From Fontibacillus panacisegetis (GTDB lineage: Bacteria > Bacillota > Bacilli > Paenibacillales > Paenibacillaceae), in contig NZ_FNBG01000001.1 in NCBI RefSeq assembly GCF_900102215.1, positions 62,001 to 126,000 on the forward strand: DNA of 64,000 nucleotides, read 5' to 3'. Numbering within the stretch: position 1 is the stretch's first letter; each line of letters opens with the position of its first letter. Under the pieces are notes generated by a model. It was not told where the DNA came from and made no database searches. It was given only the letters and a program-made list of their open reading frames with translations. The position numbers were made by a program, and so were the translations under genes. This document shows, piece after piece, positions 46,409 to 55,364 of the stretch.

Positions 46409-46474
46409 CAAAAGGACTACAAATCAGGCGAGGTGTAATTTGCTTGCATTTCATTCCTTTTGCTCTGTTTTTTT
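46405..46474 (+). terminator. Riboswitch terminator before gcvT
   Basis: AGAGCAAAAGGA (46405-46416) pairs with TCCTTTTGCTCT (46455-46466), followed by GTTTTTTT. It is the expression platform of the glycine riboswitch. Confidence 0.9.
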
Positions 46475-46505
46475 ATAACAAAATCTATGACAAAGAGGTG
46501 TTAAA

Positions 46506-47612
46506 ATGATCCCTTTGCAACGCACACCACTCTACCCGCTTTATTCAGCCTTCGCTTCCGTACGCTGCATCGATTTTGGAGGCTGGGAATTGCCTGTTCA
46601 ATTTCAGGGCATTGTTGCCGAGCATGAAGCTATACGTCGGAAGGCTGGTCTGTTCGACGTTTCCCATATGGGTGAATTCCTGGTGTCTGGCCAGCATGTT
46701 GAGGCTTTTTTGCAGAAAATGATGACAAATGACATTTCTCGTCTGTCTGTAGGTCAAGCACAATATACACTTATGTGTTATGAGGATGGCGGAACTGTTG
46801 ATGATCTGCTCGTTTACAAGCTTTCGAATGACCAATATATGCTCGTCGTAAATGCATCTAACATCGACAAGGATTATAAATGGCTGGCAGATCATCTTGT
46901 AGAAGACATTATAATCAATAACGTGTCTGCCGAGACAGCACTTATTGCGCTTCAAGGGCCAGCATCTTCAGCCATCCTGGCAGAGATTTCAGCAACATCA
47001 TTCGACCACCTTGCTCCTTTTCATTTTATTCAAAATGCCAGCATATGCGACGCCTCCGTTCTTCTCTCACGCACTGGCTACACCGGGGAAGACGGCTTTG
47101 AAATTTATTGCTCAGTTGCAGATGCACCAGCCATTTGGACCGGACTTCTTCATGCAGGAGAGCCATATGGTCTGGTTCCCGCAGGTCTTGGAGCTCGCGA
47201 TACACTCCGGTTTGAGGCCAGATTGCCGTTATACGGCCAAGAGCTCTCTAGTACAATTTCTCCCCTGGAAGCCGGTCTTGGTTTTTTCGTGAAGCTGAAT
47301 AAAGGAGATTTTATTGGTAGAGATGCTCTTATGCTGCAAAAGGATCAAGGTGTGCCTCGCAAGCTGGTCGGATTGGAATTGATAGAACGCGGTATCCCTC
47401 GTTCCCGTTATTCCGTGTACGCTGGCGATATCCTGATCGGTGAAATTACCAGTGGTACACAGTCACCGACATTGAAACGAAATCTCGGGCTTGCCCTAAT
47501 CAACAGTGCATATGCCACCATCGGGACTGAGGTAGAGGTAGACATTCGCGGGAAAAGGTTAAAAGCGAAGGTCGTAAAAACACCATTCTATGTACGAGGA
47601 GAAATCTTATGA
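46506..47612 (+). CDS. gcvT: Glycine cleavage system T protein
   Basis: 368 residues of aminomethyltransferase: RTPLYPLYSAFASVRCIDFGGW, then AGLFDVSHMGEF, the folate site LLVVNASN-like MLVVNASNIDKDY, GYTGEDGFEIYC and GEITSGTQSPTLKRNLGLALI. It transfers the methylene unit to tetrahydrofolate and frees ammonia. The start follows AGAGGTG. It shares a four-base overlap with gcvPA. Confidence 0.95.
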   Translation: MIPLQRTPLYPLYSAFASVRCIDFGGWELPVQFQGIVAEHEAIRRKAGLFDVSHMGEFLVSGQHVEAFLQKMMTNDISRLSVGQAQYTLMCYEDGGTVDDLLVYKLSNDQYMLVVNASNIDKDYKWLADHLVEDIIINNVSAETALIALQGPASSAILAEISATSFDHLAPFHFIQNASICDASVLLSRTGYTGEDGFEIYCSVADAPAIWTGLLHAGEPYGLVPAGLGARDTLRFEARLPLYGQELSSTISPLEAGLGFFVKLNKGDFIGRDALMLQKDQGVPRKLVGLELIERGIPRSRYSVYAGDILIGEITSGTQSPTLKRNLGLALINSAYATIGTEVEVDIRGKRLKAKVVKTPFYVRGEIL

Positions 47613-48970
47613 TAAAACACCGTTACTTACCTATGACAGATCAGGATCAATCCGAAATGCTCTCTACAATTGGAGCCGAATCCATCGAAGCGCTTTTTGC
47701 CGATATTCCATCCAGTGTTCGATACCCCGGCACTCTATCCATGTCCAAGAGACTTAGTGAGCCCGAGCTATTGAAGCATATGCAAATACTTGCTGGAAAA
47801 AATGCTGATTTTGAACAGAATACGAGTTTTCTCGGTGCAGGATTATATGACCACCACATTCCTGTCGTCATAAATCATGTCATTTCCCGATCTGAATTTT
47901 ACACTGCATATACTCCTTACCAGCCTGAAATCAGTCAAGGCGAACTGCAAGCGATCTTCGAATTTCAATCCTATATTTGCGAGCTTACTGGAATGAAAGT
48001 TGCCAATGCCAGTATGTATGACGGCTCTACCGCTCTTGCTGAAGCCGCAGCGCTTGCGTCAGGTTTTACGAAGCGAAAAAAAATAATCATCTCACGCACA
48101 GTTCATCCTGAAGCCAAAGAAATTGTTCGTACTTCAGCTCATGGACTTGGACTTGAAGTGGTTGAGGTTGGTTTCAGTGATGGGGTCACTGATTTGCAGG
48201 AGTTAGCCTCCGCGATTGCAGATGATACAGCTGCAGTACTTATACAATCCCCTAACTTCTTTGGCTGTATAGAGAATCTTAAAGAAATTGAACCGCTCGT
48301 ACACGCCCGTAAAACTTTACTTGTTGTAAGTTCGAATCCCCTTTCTCTCGGCGTGCTTGAATCACCTGGCGTGCTTGGTGCAGATATCGTAGTCGGCGAT
48401 GCTCAGCCATTAGGCATTCCTGCTTCCTTAGGCGGTCCTACTTGCGGATTTTTTGCAGTATCCGAGCCACTCATGCGCCGTATTCCAGGCAGAATCGTTG
48501 GCCAAACTGTTGATCGGGACGGAAAGCGCGGCTTTGTATTGACATTGCAAGCACGTGAGCAGCATATCCGACGAGAAAAAGCGACATCGAACATTTGTTC
48601 GAACCAGGCATTATTGGCACTTTGCGCATCGGTTTATATGTCTACTCTCGGTAAAATGGGTATGCAAGAAGTTGCTAAGCTCAACGTTCAAAAGTCACAT
48701 TACACAGTAAACCACGCCACCGCAATCGGACTGAATAAGATGAAGTTAGAATTCTCCTCTCCATTTTTTAACGAATTCGTTCTGCAGCTGCCTCAAGGAA
48801 CGGACATTAAGGAGATCAATAATATGCTGCTCGAAGCGGGGTTCATTGGCGGTTATGACCTAGGAGTCGAATACCCCGAACTACAGGGTCGCATGCTAAT
48901 TGCTGTAACGGAACGGCGGACCAAAGAAGAGATCGACCAATTTATTGGCACACTGGAGGCGATGATATGA
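47609..48970 (+). CDS. gcvPA: Glycine dehydrogenase (decarboxylating) subunit 1
   Basis: 453 residues, the non-PLP half of the split P-protein. [38 protein letters not shown] (split in the chain near residues 75-115), [16 protein letters not shown] and [12 protein letters not shown] are the diagnostic stretches. It dimerises with GcvPB to decarboxylate glycine. Start and stop overlap gcvT and gcvPB by four bases (ATGA). Confidence 0.95.
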   Translation: MIKHRYLPMTDQDQSEMLSTIGAESIEALFADIPSSVRYPGTLSMSKRLSEPELLKHMQILAGKNADFEQNTSFLGAGLYDHHIPVVINHVISRSEFYTAYTPYQPEISQGELQAIFEFQSYICELTGMKVANASMYDGSTALAEAAALASGFTKRKKIIISRTVHPEAKEIVRTSAHGLGLEVVEVGFSDGVTDLQELASAIADDTAAVLIQSPNFFGCIENLKEIEPLVHARKTLLVVSSNPLSLGVLESPGVLGADIVVGDAQPLGIPASLGGPTCGFFAVSEPLMRRIPGRIVGQTVDRDGKRGFVLTLQAREQHIRREKATSNICSNQALLALCASVYMSTLGKMGMQEVAKLNVQKSHYTVNHATAIGLNKMKLEFSSPFFNEFVLQLPQGTDIKEINNMLLEAGFIGGYDLGVEYPELQGRMLIAVTERRTKEEIDQFIGTLEAMI

Positions 48971-50424
48971 AAACTGAAAAAGCATTGATCTTCGAGTTAA
49001 GCAAACCCGGGCGAGTAGCATATTCACTGCCTGAGTGTGATGTTCCAGAGACGGATTTATCAGAGCTGATTCCAAGCGACCTGCTGCGTACTAAGCCTGC
49101 GGAGCTTCCTGAAGTATATGAAGTGGATGTTATTCGCCATTATACGGAATTGTCACGTCGCAATTTTGGTGTCGACAACGGATTCTATCCTCTCGGCTCC
49201 TGTACTATGAAATATAATCCTAAAATTAACGAGGATGTTGCTAGATACTCTGGTTTTGCCAAAATTCATCCCTATCAGCCTGAGCATAGCATTCAAGGAG
49301 CACTGGAGCTGCTATACACCCTGCAAAAGGACCTTTCAGCCTTGACCGGAATGGACCAAGTAACCCTACAGCCTGCTGCTGGTGCTCATGGTGAATGGAC
49401 AGGACTCATGTTAATCCGCGCCTATCACGAGAGCCGCGGCGAGCAAAGAATCAAAGTCATCGTGCCTGATTCATCACACGGTACAAACCCGGCAAGCGCC
49501 ACTGTAGCTGGATTCGATACGATCACCATTCAATCTAACGAACGCGGATTGGTCGATCTTGATGCTCTCCGCTCTGTTGTAGGCAGCGATACAGCGGCAT
49601 TAATGCTGACGAATCCAAGCACACTCGGTTTGTTCGAGGAACAGATCGTGGAGATTGCAGAAATCGTACACGAAGCGGGCGGCTTGCTCTATTATGACGG
49701 AGCTAACTCCAACGCAATTATGGGGATTACTCGTCCAGGAGATATGGGCTTTGACGTTGTCCATCTTAATCTTCATAAAACGATGAGTACACCACACGGC
49801 GGTGGCGGGCCTGGCGCAGGACCAGTGGGCGTAAAGAGCAAGCTGATTCCATTCCTGCCAAAACCTATCGTCTCCAAACACCTAGACGGTACTTATTATT
49901 GGGATTACGACCGGCCTGAGTCCATTGGCCGCGTAAAAGCTTTTTATGGCAACTTCGCCATTCTGGTTCGAGCATACACTTACATTCGGACATATGGGCC
50001 AGACGGACTTCGCCAAGTGTCGGAGCTAGCTGTGTTGAATGCTAACTATATGATGCATAGACTGGCTCCTTACTACGAGGTTGCTTATCCTGGTATTTGC
50101 AAGCATGAGTTCGTTTTATCCGGCAAAAAGCTCAAGCAATACGGTGTCCGTACTTTAGATGTTGCCAAACGGCTGCTTGATTTCGGGTATCATCCGCCAA
50201 CCGTCTATTTTCCGCTAAATGTTGAGGAGGCCATCATGATCGAGCCGACAGAGACGGAAAGCAAAGAAACGCTCGACGGCTTCATCGATACAATGATTCA
50301 AATCGCAAAGGAAGCTGAGACAAATCCCGAGCTTGTCATCAATGCTCCTTATACCACGGTGGTTAATCGCCTAGACGAAACAACCGCTGCCCGCAAGCCC
50401 GTACTGAATTGTACCTGCGGATAA
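48967..50424 (+). CDS. gcvPB: Glycine dehydrogenase (decarboxylating) subunit 2
   Basis: 485 residues, the PLP-bearing half. [18 protein letters not shown] opens the domain, then [26 protein letters not shown] and the PLP lysine in [18 protein letters not shown]. It binds pyridoxal phosphate and releases CO2 from glycine. A strong terminator follows the stop. Confidence 0.95.
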   Translation: MKTEKALIFELSKPGRVAYSLPECDVPETDLSELIPSDLLRTKPAELPEVYEVDVIRHYTELSRRNFGVDNGFYPLGSCTMKYNPKINEDVARYSGFAKIHPYQPEHSIQGALELLYTLQKDLSALTGMDQVTLQPAAGAHGEWTGLMLIRAYHESRGEQRIKVIVPDSSHGTNPASATVAGFDTITIQSNERGLVDLDALRSVVGSDTAALMLTNPSTLGLFEEQIVEIAEIVHEAGGLLYYDGANSNAIMGITRPGDMGFDVVHLNLHKTMSTPHGGGGPGAGPVGVKSKLIPFLPKPIVSKHLDGTYYWDYDRPESIGRVKAFYGNFAILVRAYTYIRTYGPDGLRQVSELAVLNANYMMHRLAPYYEVAYPGICKHEFVLSGKKLKQYGVRTLDVAKRLLDFGYHPPTVYFPLNVEEAIMIEPTETESKETLDGFIDTMIQIAKEAETNPELVINAPYTTVVNRLDETTAARKPVLNCTCG

Positions 50425-50430
50425 TAAATT

Positions 50431-50481
50431 AATCGAGCAAACCTATGCTGCACCATTGCATAGGCGTGCTCGATTTTTTTT
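50431..50481 (+). terminator. Terminator after the gcv operon
   Basis: ATCGAGCA-a-CCTATG ... CATAGG-cg-TGCTCGAT followed by eight T residues. It ends eight bases before the convergent LysR-type gene. Confidence 0.9.
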
Positions 50482-50488
50482 CGAAAAT

Positions 50489-51313
50489 TCAGGTTAATTC
50501 GCTTCTCCATACGGATGCGTGCTTCTGAACAATTTGCAAAAACTCATCAAAAGCCGGAGATTTCCACTTCTTCATACGATAAGCAACCTGCGTACTGACT
50601 CGCTGTGACACATCATCCCATGCCAATTGAATCAATTTCCCCTCTTGCAGCTCGCTTTCCACTGTAACCCGCGGTAAAAACGAAATCCCGAGTCCGTTTA
50701 TCACGCATTGCTTAATCGCCTCAATGCTCCAAAATTCCAAATTCGGGTCTGGAAATATCCCATGACGATTTAAGTAACTTTCAAATAATGCACGATATGT
50801 GCACCCTGATTCTGTATGAAGGATAATTTCTTCTTTTAGGTCAGCAGGCTGAACAAAAGAAAAATGCTCAAGACGATGCCCTTTCGGGGCAATCAGTGCC
50901 ATAGGCTCTTGAATGAGCGTCTCTATATGCAGATCTTTGAATTCTGTTTCTGGCTGAAGCGAAAAAGCTAAATCCAGCTCTCCGGATGCAACCAATTCAT
51001 TAAGCTCCCAACAAGCACCTGGTTTTAATATGATTTTCATTTGAGGATACCGCTCTCTGAATTCTCGTATAATCTCTGGCAGACGAAAAGCCGCCAACGA
51101 TTCGGGCGCTCCAATTTTCAACGTTCCAACCAGTTCATTTTGTGAACGAAGCGCCTCCTTAGCCAAGACGTGCATGTTAGCAATCTCTTGCGCAAAAGGC
51201 AGCAACCGCCTCCCTGCATCTGTTAACATAATTCTCTTACCCAGACGGTCAAAGAGCGGCATACCAATCTCAGCTTCCAATGCCTGAGATTGGTATGCTA
51301 AAGAAAAATACAA
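50489..51313 (-). pseudogene. LysR-family regulator with lost helix-turn-helix
   Basis: The 274-codon frame begins with MYFSLAYQSQ and then joins the LysR domain only at ALEAEIGMPLFDRLGKRIMLTDAG, after the recognition helix. The first 30-35 residues holding the HTH are gone. The effector domain (LVGTLKIGAPESLAAFRLPEII ... GLGISFLPR) is intact. At the junction is a perfect 15-base inverted repeat (51259-51273 and 51284-51298), so the AYQSQ codons are an inverted copy of those for EIGMP. A rearrangement fused it to the start of the next gene. The product cannot bind DNA as a normal LysR. Confidence 0.75.
51259..51298. repeat. Inverted repeat at the LysR truncation point
   Basis: GCATACCAATCTCAG (51259-51273) and CTGAGATTGGTATGC (51284-51298) are exact inverted copies with ten bases between. 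One arm is genuine LysR coding sequence; the other replaced the missing 5' end, a mark of template switching. Confidence 0.8.
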
Positions 51314-51331
51314 GGAAGCTGGAATCAGATT

Positions 51332-52612
51332 ATGAAAAGTTCAACATCAACGGGGTTAAAAAAATCAATTGGTATGCCTCAGGCCATTGCTTTATATATT
51401 AGCGCCGTACTTGGATCCGGAATATTAATTGTCCCCGGACTGGCAGCGGAAATAGCCGGGCCCGCTTCGCTGCTGGCTTGGGGATTTATGGCTTTATTCA
51501 TTTTACCTATGGCCTTATCTATGGGACTTTTATCGGCCAGGTATCCGAGCGTAGGCGGTGTCTCCCATTTCGTAACTTTAGCCTTCGGAGCTCGAACCGG
51601 ATCACTGGTTGGCTGGTTTTTTCTCATGTCTGTTCCTTTTGGCGCACCAGTAGCTGCCTTAACCGGAGCAGGATATTTGACATCCGCATTGGGCTTGGGA
51701 GAGAACATGCGCATTGCGTTAGCCACTCTCATCTTACTCATAGGTCTGTTCATGAATATTGTCGGCATGAAGCTTATTGGCCGTATTCAAATTGCTGTCG
51801 TCATATCTATCGTTGCTGTACTTTTATTTATCTTTGCTGCCGCACTTCCTCAAATGCAGGCATCCCACTTCACTCCTTTTATGCCTAATGGATGGATGAG
51901 TGTCGGCCGAGCAGGCGCTTTATTATTCTGGTGCTTTATTGGATGGGAGGCGGTCTCGCATCTGTCTGAAGAATTCGAAGATCCTCAGAGGGCTGCGATT
52001 AAAGGAGTAAGTATAGCTGCAGTAATTGTAAGCACGCTATATTTTCTCGTTGCGTTAGCTACAGTAGGCACACAAAGCTATTTAAAAACCGGTTCTGACT
52101 CGGCTCTGATTTGGATTATTAATGAACCTCTTGGGCGTATTGGAGCTCTTATCATAGGCATAACAGGTATGCTCATTTGCACAGCTACAATCATTGCGTA
52201 TATAGGGGCTGCTTCCCGAGTGGCATATTCATTATCCAGACAAGGAGATGCGCCAAAATGGATGGGGATCTTATCCAAGCGTTATCATACACCTGTTGGA
52301 GCTCTCATCTTCCTGTCGATCTGCTTTATCCTGGTATTATTACTATACGGAAGCAAGGTTGTTTCCTTAACTACAATTATTCAGCTGCCCAACGCTTCGT
52401 TTATTCTGACTTACCTCTTCGGCTGCGCAGCAGGAGTCCGACTCTTGAGAGACAGCAAATGGGGAGTCTCAATTAGCTTAATATCATTGTTATGTACAGC
52501 CTTTGTATTTCCTTTTACTGGCTGGGCCATTTTATATCCGTGTGTGATTACTATAGGATTTTGGATTGTTACCTTATTCGGCAAAAAAGAAGCAGCTATT
52601 AGTACAAAATAG
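51332..52612 (+). CDS. APC-family amino acid permease (YjeH-like)
   Basis: 426 residues with about 12 hydrophobic helices. The substrate-binding loop GSGILIVPG in helix 1 and the FIGWEAVSHLSEEFEDPQRA loop are typical of the APC YjeH (L-methionine and branched-chain amino acid efflux) group. The start has AAGGAAG about 13 bases upstream. It lies divergent from the truncated LysR gene, which may once have regulated it. Confidence 0.8.
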   Translation: MKSSTSTGLKKSIGMPQAIALYISAVLGSGILIVPGLAAEIAGPASLLAWGFMALFILPMALSMGLLSARYPSVGGVSHFVTLAFGARTGSLVGWFFLMSVPFGAPVAALTGAGYLTSALGLGENMRIALATLILLIGLFMNIVGMKLIGRIQIAVVISIVAVLLFIFAAALPQMQASHFTPFMPNGWMSVGRAGALLFWCFIGWEAVSHLSEEFEDPQRAAIKGVSIAAVIVSTLYFLVALATVGTQSYLKTGSDSALIWIINEPLGRIGALIIGITGMLICTATIIAYIGAASRVAYSLSRQGDAPKWMGILSKRYHTPVGALIFLSICFILVLLLYGSKVVSLTTIIQLPNASFILTYLFGCAAGVRLLRDSKWGVSISLISLLCTAFVFPFTGWAILYPCVITIGFWIVTLFGKKEAAISTK

Positions 52613-52830
52613 CGGAAATAACTTCTCTTATATTCTGCGAATATGGTGATTATGAGGAAATAACGGAGATCTTTTCCTCTATTCCTACCGAATCTGCTCC
52701 AAAAAGCAGAAAATCAATCGATAGCGCCAAAATAGCGGAAATAACTTCCCTTACTTTATGAGAATGGATCTAATATGAAGGATTAAGGGAAGTATTTTCC
52801 CTTATCCCTACCGTCTGCCCGAAAGTTCAA
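52613..52830 (+). repeat. Interior-type repeat without element ends
   Basis: Several AATAGCGGAA-n-TTCCCTTA and AAGGGAAGTATTTTCCCTT hairpin units, related to the interiors of copies 2 and 4 (for example GCGCCAAAATAGCGGAAATA against CACCAAAATAGAGGAATTAA). The terminal repeats seen in the bounded copies are absent. It lies downstream of the permease and upstream of the convergent thioredoxin-like gene; nothing else is seen to 52869. Confidence 0.6.
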
Positions 52831-52869
52831 CGTTAGATCGAACAGACCCATCATTCTAGCTCTATTTCT

Positions 52870-53187
52870 TCACTTCAAAGTATCTAAGTATTCTCTAATT
52901 TGAGTTGGCGTTTTTGCAAATTTGCTATGCAAATGGGCCAGCTTCTCACCATTTTTGAACACCAATAAGCTTGGAATTCCACGCACTTCATATTTGCTTG
53001 CAAGATCCTCAAATTTCTCGGCGTCTACTGCAAAAAAGTTTTTATCGTCGTTCTCCTCTACAATGGGGCCGATGAAACGATCCAGATTTTTGCAATCCGG
53101 GCACCATGTTGTATCGAACTTCATAACCGAGAATTGATCCTCATTAATTATTTTTTCAAATTGTTCCAGAGACTCTATTCTTTCCAT
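52870..53187 (-). CDS. Thioredoxin-like protein (CPDC active site)
   Basis: 105 residues of a thioredoxin fold with active site WCPDCKN (residues 28-34), the cis-Pro in VRGIPSLLVF and the C-terminal helix IREYLDTL. The active-site Cys pair is present, so it should be a disulfide reductase or sulfur-handling protein. It resembles B. subtilis YdbP/YtpP. Single gene. Confidence 0.85.
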   Translation of the reverse strand: MERIESLEQFEKIINEDQFSVMKFDTTWCPDCKNLDRFIGPIVEENDDKNFFAVDAEKFEDLASKYEVRGIPSLLVFKNGEKLAHLHSKFAKTPTQIREYLDTLK

Positions 53188-53233
53188 ATTGCTCCCTCCT
53201 TTGTTGTATAGTTGATTGTAACATATCTCTATT

Positions 53234-55333
53234 TTACTGTAACCGAAGCGGTCGAATTCTAACGGCTGACGTCTTAAATCCAGGCATCTTACAAAAAGGG
53301 TCCAAATCAGGTCTTGTAGCTCGGTTCACATTTTGATTTCCGCCCCAATGCATCGGTACGAACAGGGTGTCTTCCCGAATATGCTCCTTCACTCGGCTGC
53401 GCACAATAAATTTGCCGTGAGGCGACTCCACCTCCACCCATTCTCCATCCTGAATCCTATATCGCTGCGCTGTCCGCGGGTGAATCTCAACAAAATTTTC
53501 AAGCTCTCGTGCAGCTAAAGACGGACTTCTTCGGGTTTGCACCCCTGTTAAGTAGTGATACAAAACTCGGCCGTTAGTTAAAATAAGCGGATATTGTTCG
53601 GAGACACCATTCCAGCCAGAACTCTCTATCACAGAAAATACAGCCTTTCCATCCGTATGAGCGAATGAATCGCGAAACAACAAGCCTGATCCGGAGTCGT
53701 CAAGTGAAATGCACGGCCAGTACACTCCTCCTTCTTTACGCAGCCGTTCATAAGTAATTCCATAATAATCCGCAATCCCCCCCTTACTCGCCAGCCGCAG
53801 CTCATCGAATATTTCTTCCGGACTATTATATTTAAAATACTGCTCTTTACCTAGTAAACTGGCAATCGAGCAGAGAATCATCCAATCATGGCGAGCTTCT
53901 CCTAATGGCGGTCGTCCCGCTTCACGCAAAAGAACGCGCCCCTCCAGATTCGTTAATGTCCCCTCATTTTCCATGTAAGAGGTTACTGGCAGAACAAGGT
54001 GTGCGAGCCGCGCAGTTTCCGACATGAACATATCCGCTACAACGAGAAAATGAAGCTTCAGCAAGCCCTCTTCCACTAAATGTGCGTTCGGATTGGAGAC
54101 AATCGGATTCGAACCCATTACAAAAAGTGATTTAATTTCTCCCTGATGTACAAGCTCCATCATTTCGTAGGCAGAGACTCCTTTTCCTGGTATGCTGGAG
54201 GGCTCGACGCCCCATACTGAAGCAACATAAGCACGATCCTCCTCATTTTCAATCGATCTATACCCTGGAAGCTGATCCGCTTTTTGACCATGCTCCCTTC
54301 CGCCCTGGCCGTTGCCTTGTCCAGTTACCGCACCATAACCACAGCCGTCTCTTCCTATTTTTCCCGTTGCCAGCACAATGTTAATAAAATGACGTACCGC
54401 AAGATGCCCGTCTGTCTGCTGCTCTACACCTCTTGCCGTTAAAATCATTCCGGTATCTGCATGACCAAAGGTCAAGGCTGCCTCTCGAATCAGCTCTAGA
54501 TCTATTCCACAAATAGTCGCTGCTTCCTCCAAATTGATGCCAGAAATATACAACTTCAGTTCGTCGTAACCATTTGTTCTAGACTGAATAAACCCATCGT
54601 CAACCAATCCTGCATCCATCATAATCTTTAGCATCGCGTCCGCAAGCAGAGTATCACTTCCCGGTCTGATCGGCAAATGCAGATCAGCAATCGCTGCCGT
54701 GGCCGTTTTTCTCGGATCAATGACGATAATTTTCGCGCCATTTTGTTTGGCCTGATTAAAATAAGGCAGCAAGGTCGGCTGACATTCCGCTATGTTCGTG
54801 CCTGCCAGAATGATGCACCCCGCAAGCGGGATATCCGCGAGTCTAAACGTCAGTCCGCGGTCCATACCGAATGTTTTGCTGCCGGCGGATGCCGCTGCCG
54901 ACATGCAAAACCGTCCGTTATAGTCGATATATTTGGAGCCAAGTGCTACTCTAGTAAATTTTCCAAGCAAATAAGCTGTTTCATTCGTAAGTGAGCCGCC
55001 ACCGTATGCCCCTATCGCATCACGGCCATATTGCTCAGAGATTGCGGTAAACTTTTGACTAATGCAAGCGAGCGCTTCACCCCAAGAACAAGGTGTTAAT
55101 TCACCATTTACACGAATCATCGGGCTTAACAAACGCTGTGAATGTTCACTATGCTGATGCGCGTTCATGCCCTTGACACAAACCCTGCCCTCCGAGGCCG
55201 CATTTGGAGCCCCCTGAACATCAAACATTGCCCGGCGCTGATCGCCGTTGTCATGTTGTTCCCCTATTTGTTGAACCGTCATCTTGCATTGCACACTGCA
55301 AAAAGGACATTGCGTCTCCACCGCTTGCTGCAT
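53234..55333 (-). CDS. nasC: Assimilatory nitrate reductase catalytic subunit
   Basis: 699 residues of a molybdopterin oxidoreductase. The [4Fe-4S] motif is CPFCSVQC with a last Cys in GRVCVKG; GRFCMSAAASAG, GTNIAECQPTLLPYF and GQGNGQGGREHGQKADQLPGY are typical of NasC/NarB-type assimilatory enzymes. It reduces nitrate to nitrite in the cytoplasm with electrons from NasB. The gene begins 31 bases after the nasB stop. Control comes from the nasB promoter and its ANTAR-type leader. Confidence 0.9.
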   Translation of the reverse strand: MQQAVETQCPFCSVQCKMTVQQIGEQHDNGDQRRAMFDVQGAPNAASEGRVCVKGMNAHQHSEHSQRLLSPMIRVNGELTPCSWGEALACISQKFTAISEQYGRDAIGAYGGGSLTNETAYLLGKFTRVALGSKYIDYNGRFCMSAAASAGSKTFGMDRGLTFRLADIPLAGCIILAGTNIAECQPTLLPYFNQAKQNGAKIIVIDPRKTATAAIADLHLPIRPGSDTLLADAMLKIMMDAGLVDDGFIQSRTNGYDELKLYISGINLEEAATICGIDLELIREAALTFGHADTGMILTARGVEQQTDGHLAVRHFINIVLATGKIGRDGCGYGAVTGQGNGQGGREHGQKADQLPGYRSIENEEDRAYVASVWGVEPSSIPGKGVSAYEMMELVHQGEIKSLFVMGSNPIVSNPNAHLVEEGLLKLHFLVVADMFMSETARLAHLVLPVTSYMENEGTLTNLEGRVLLREAGRPPLGEARHDWMILCSIASLLGKEQYFKYNSPEEIFDELRLASKGGIADYYGITYERLRKEGGVYWPCISLDDSGSGLLFRDSFAHTDGKAVFSVIESSGWNGVSEQYPLILTNGRVLYHYLTGVQTRRSPSLAARELENFVEIHPRTAQRYRIQDGEWVEVESPHGKFIVRSRVKEHIREDTLFVPMHWGGNQNVNRATRPDLDPFCKMPGFKTSAVRIRPLRLQ

Positions 55334-55364
55334 AATCGTTCACCTCTCCTTCTATCTATAGGGA

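Noticed and set aside
46190..46474. Protein-coding frame at 46245-46478
   Set aside because: It overlaps the glycine riboswitch and its terminator and has no independent support.
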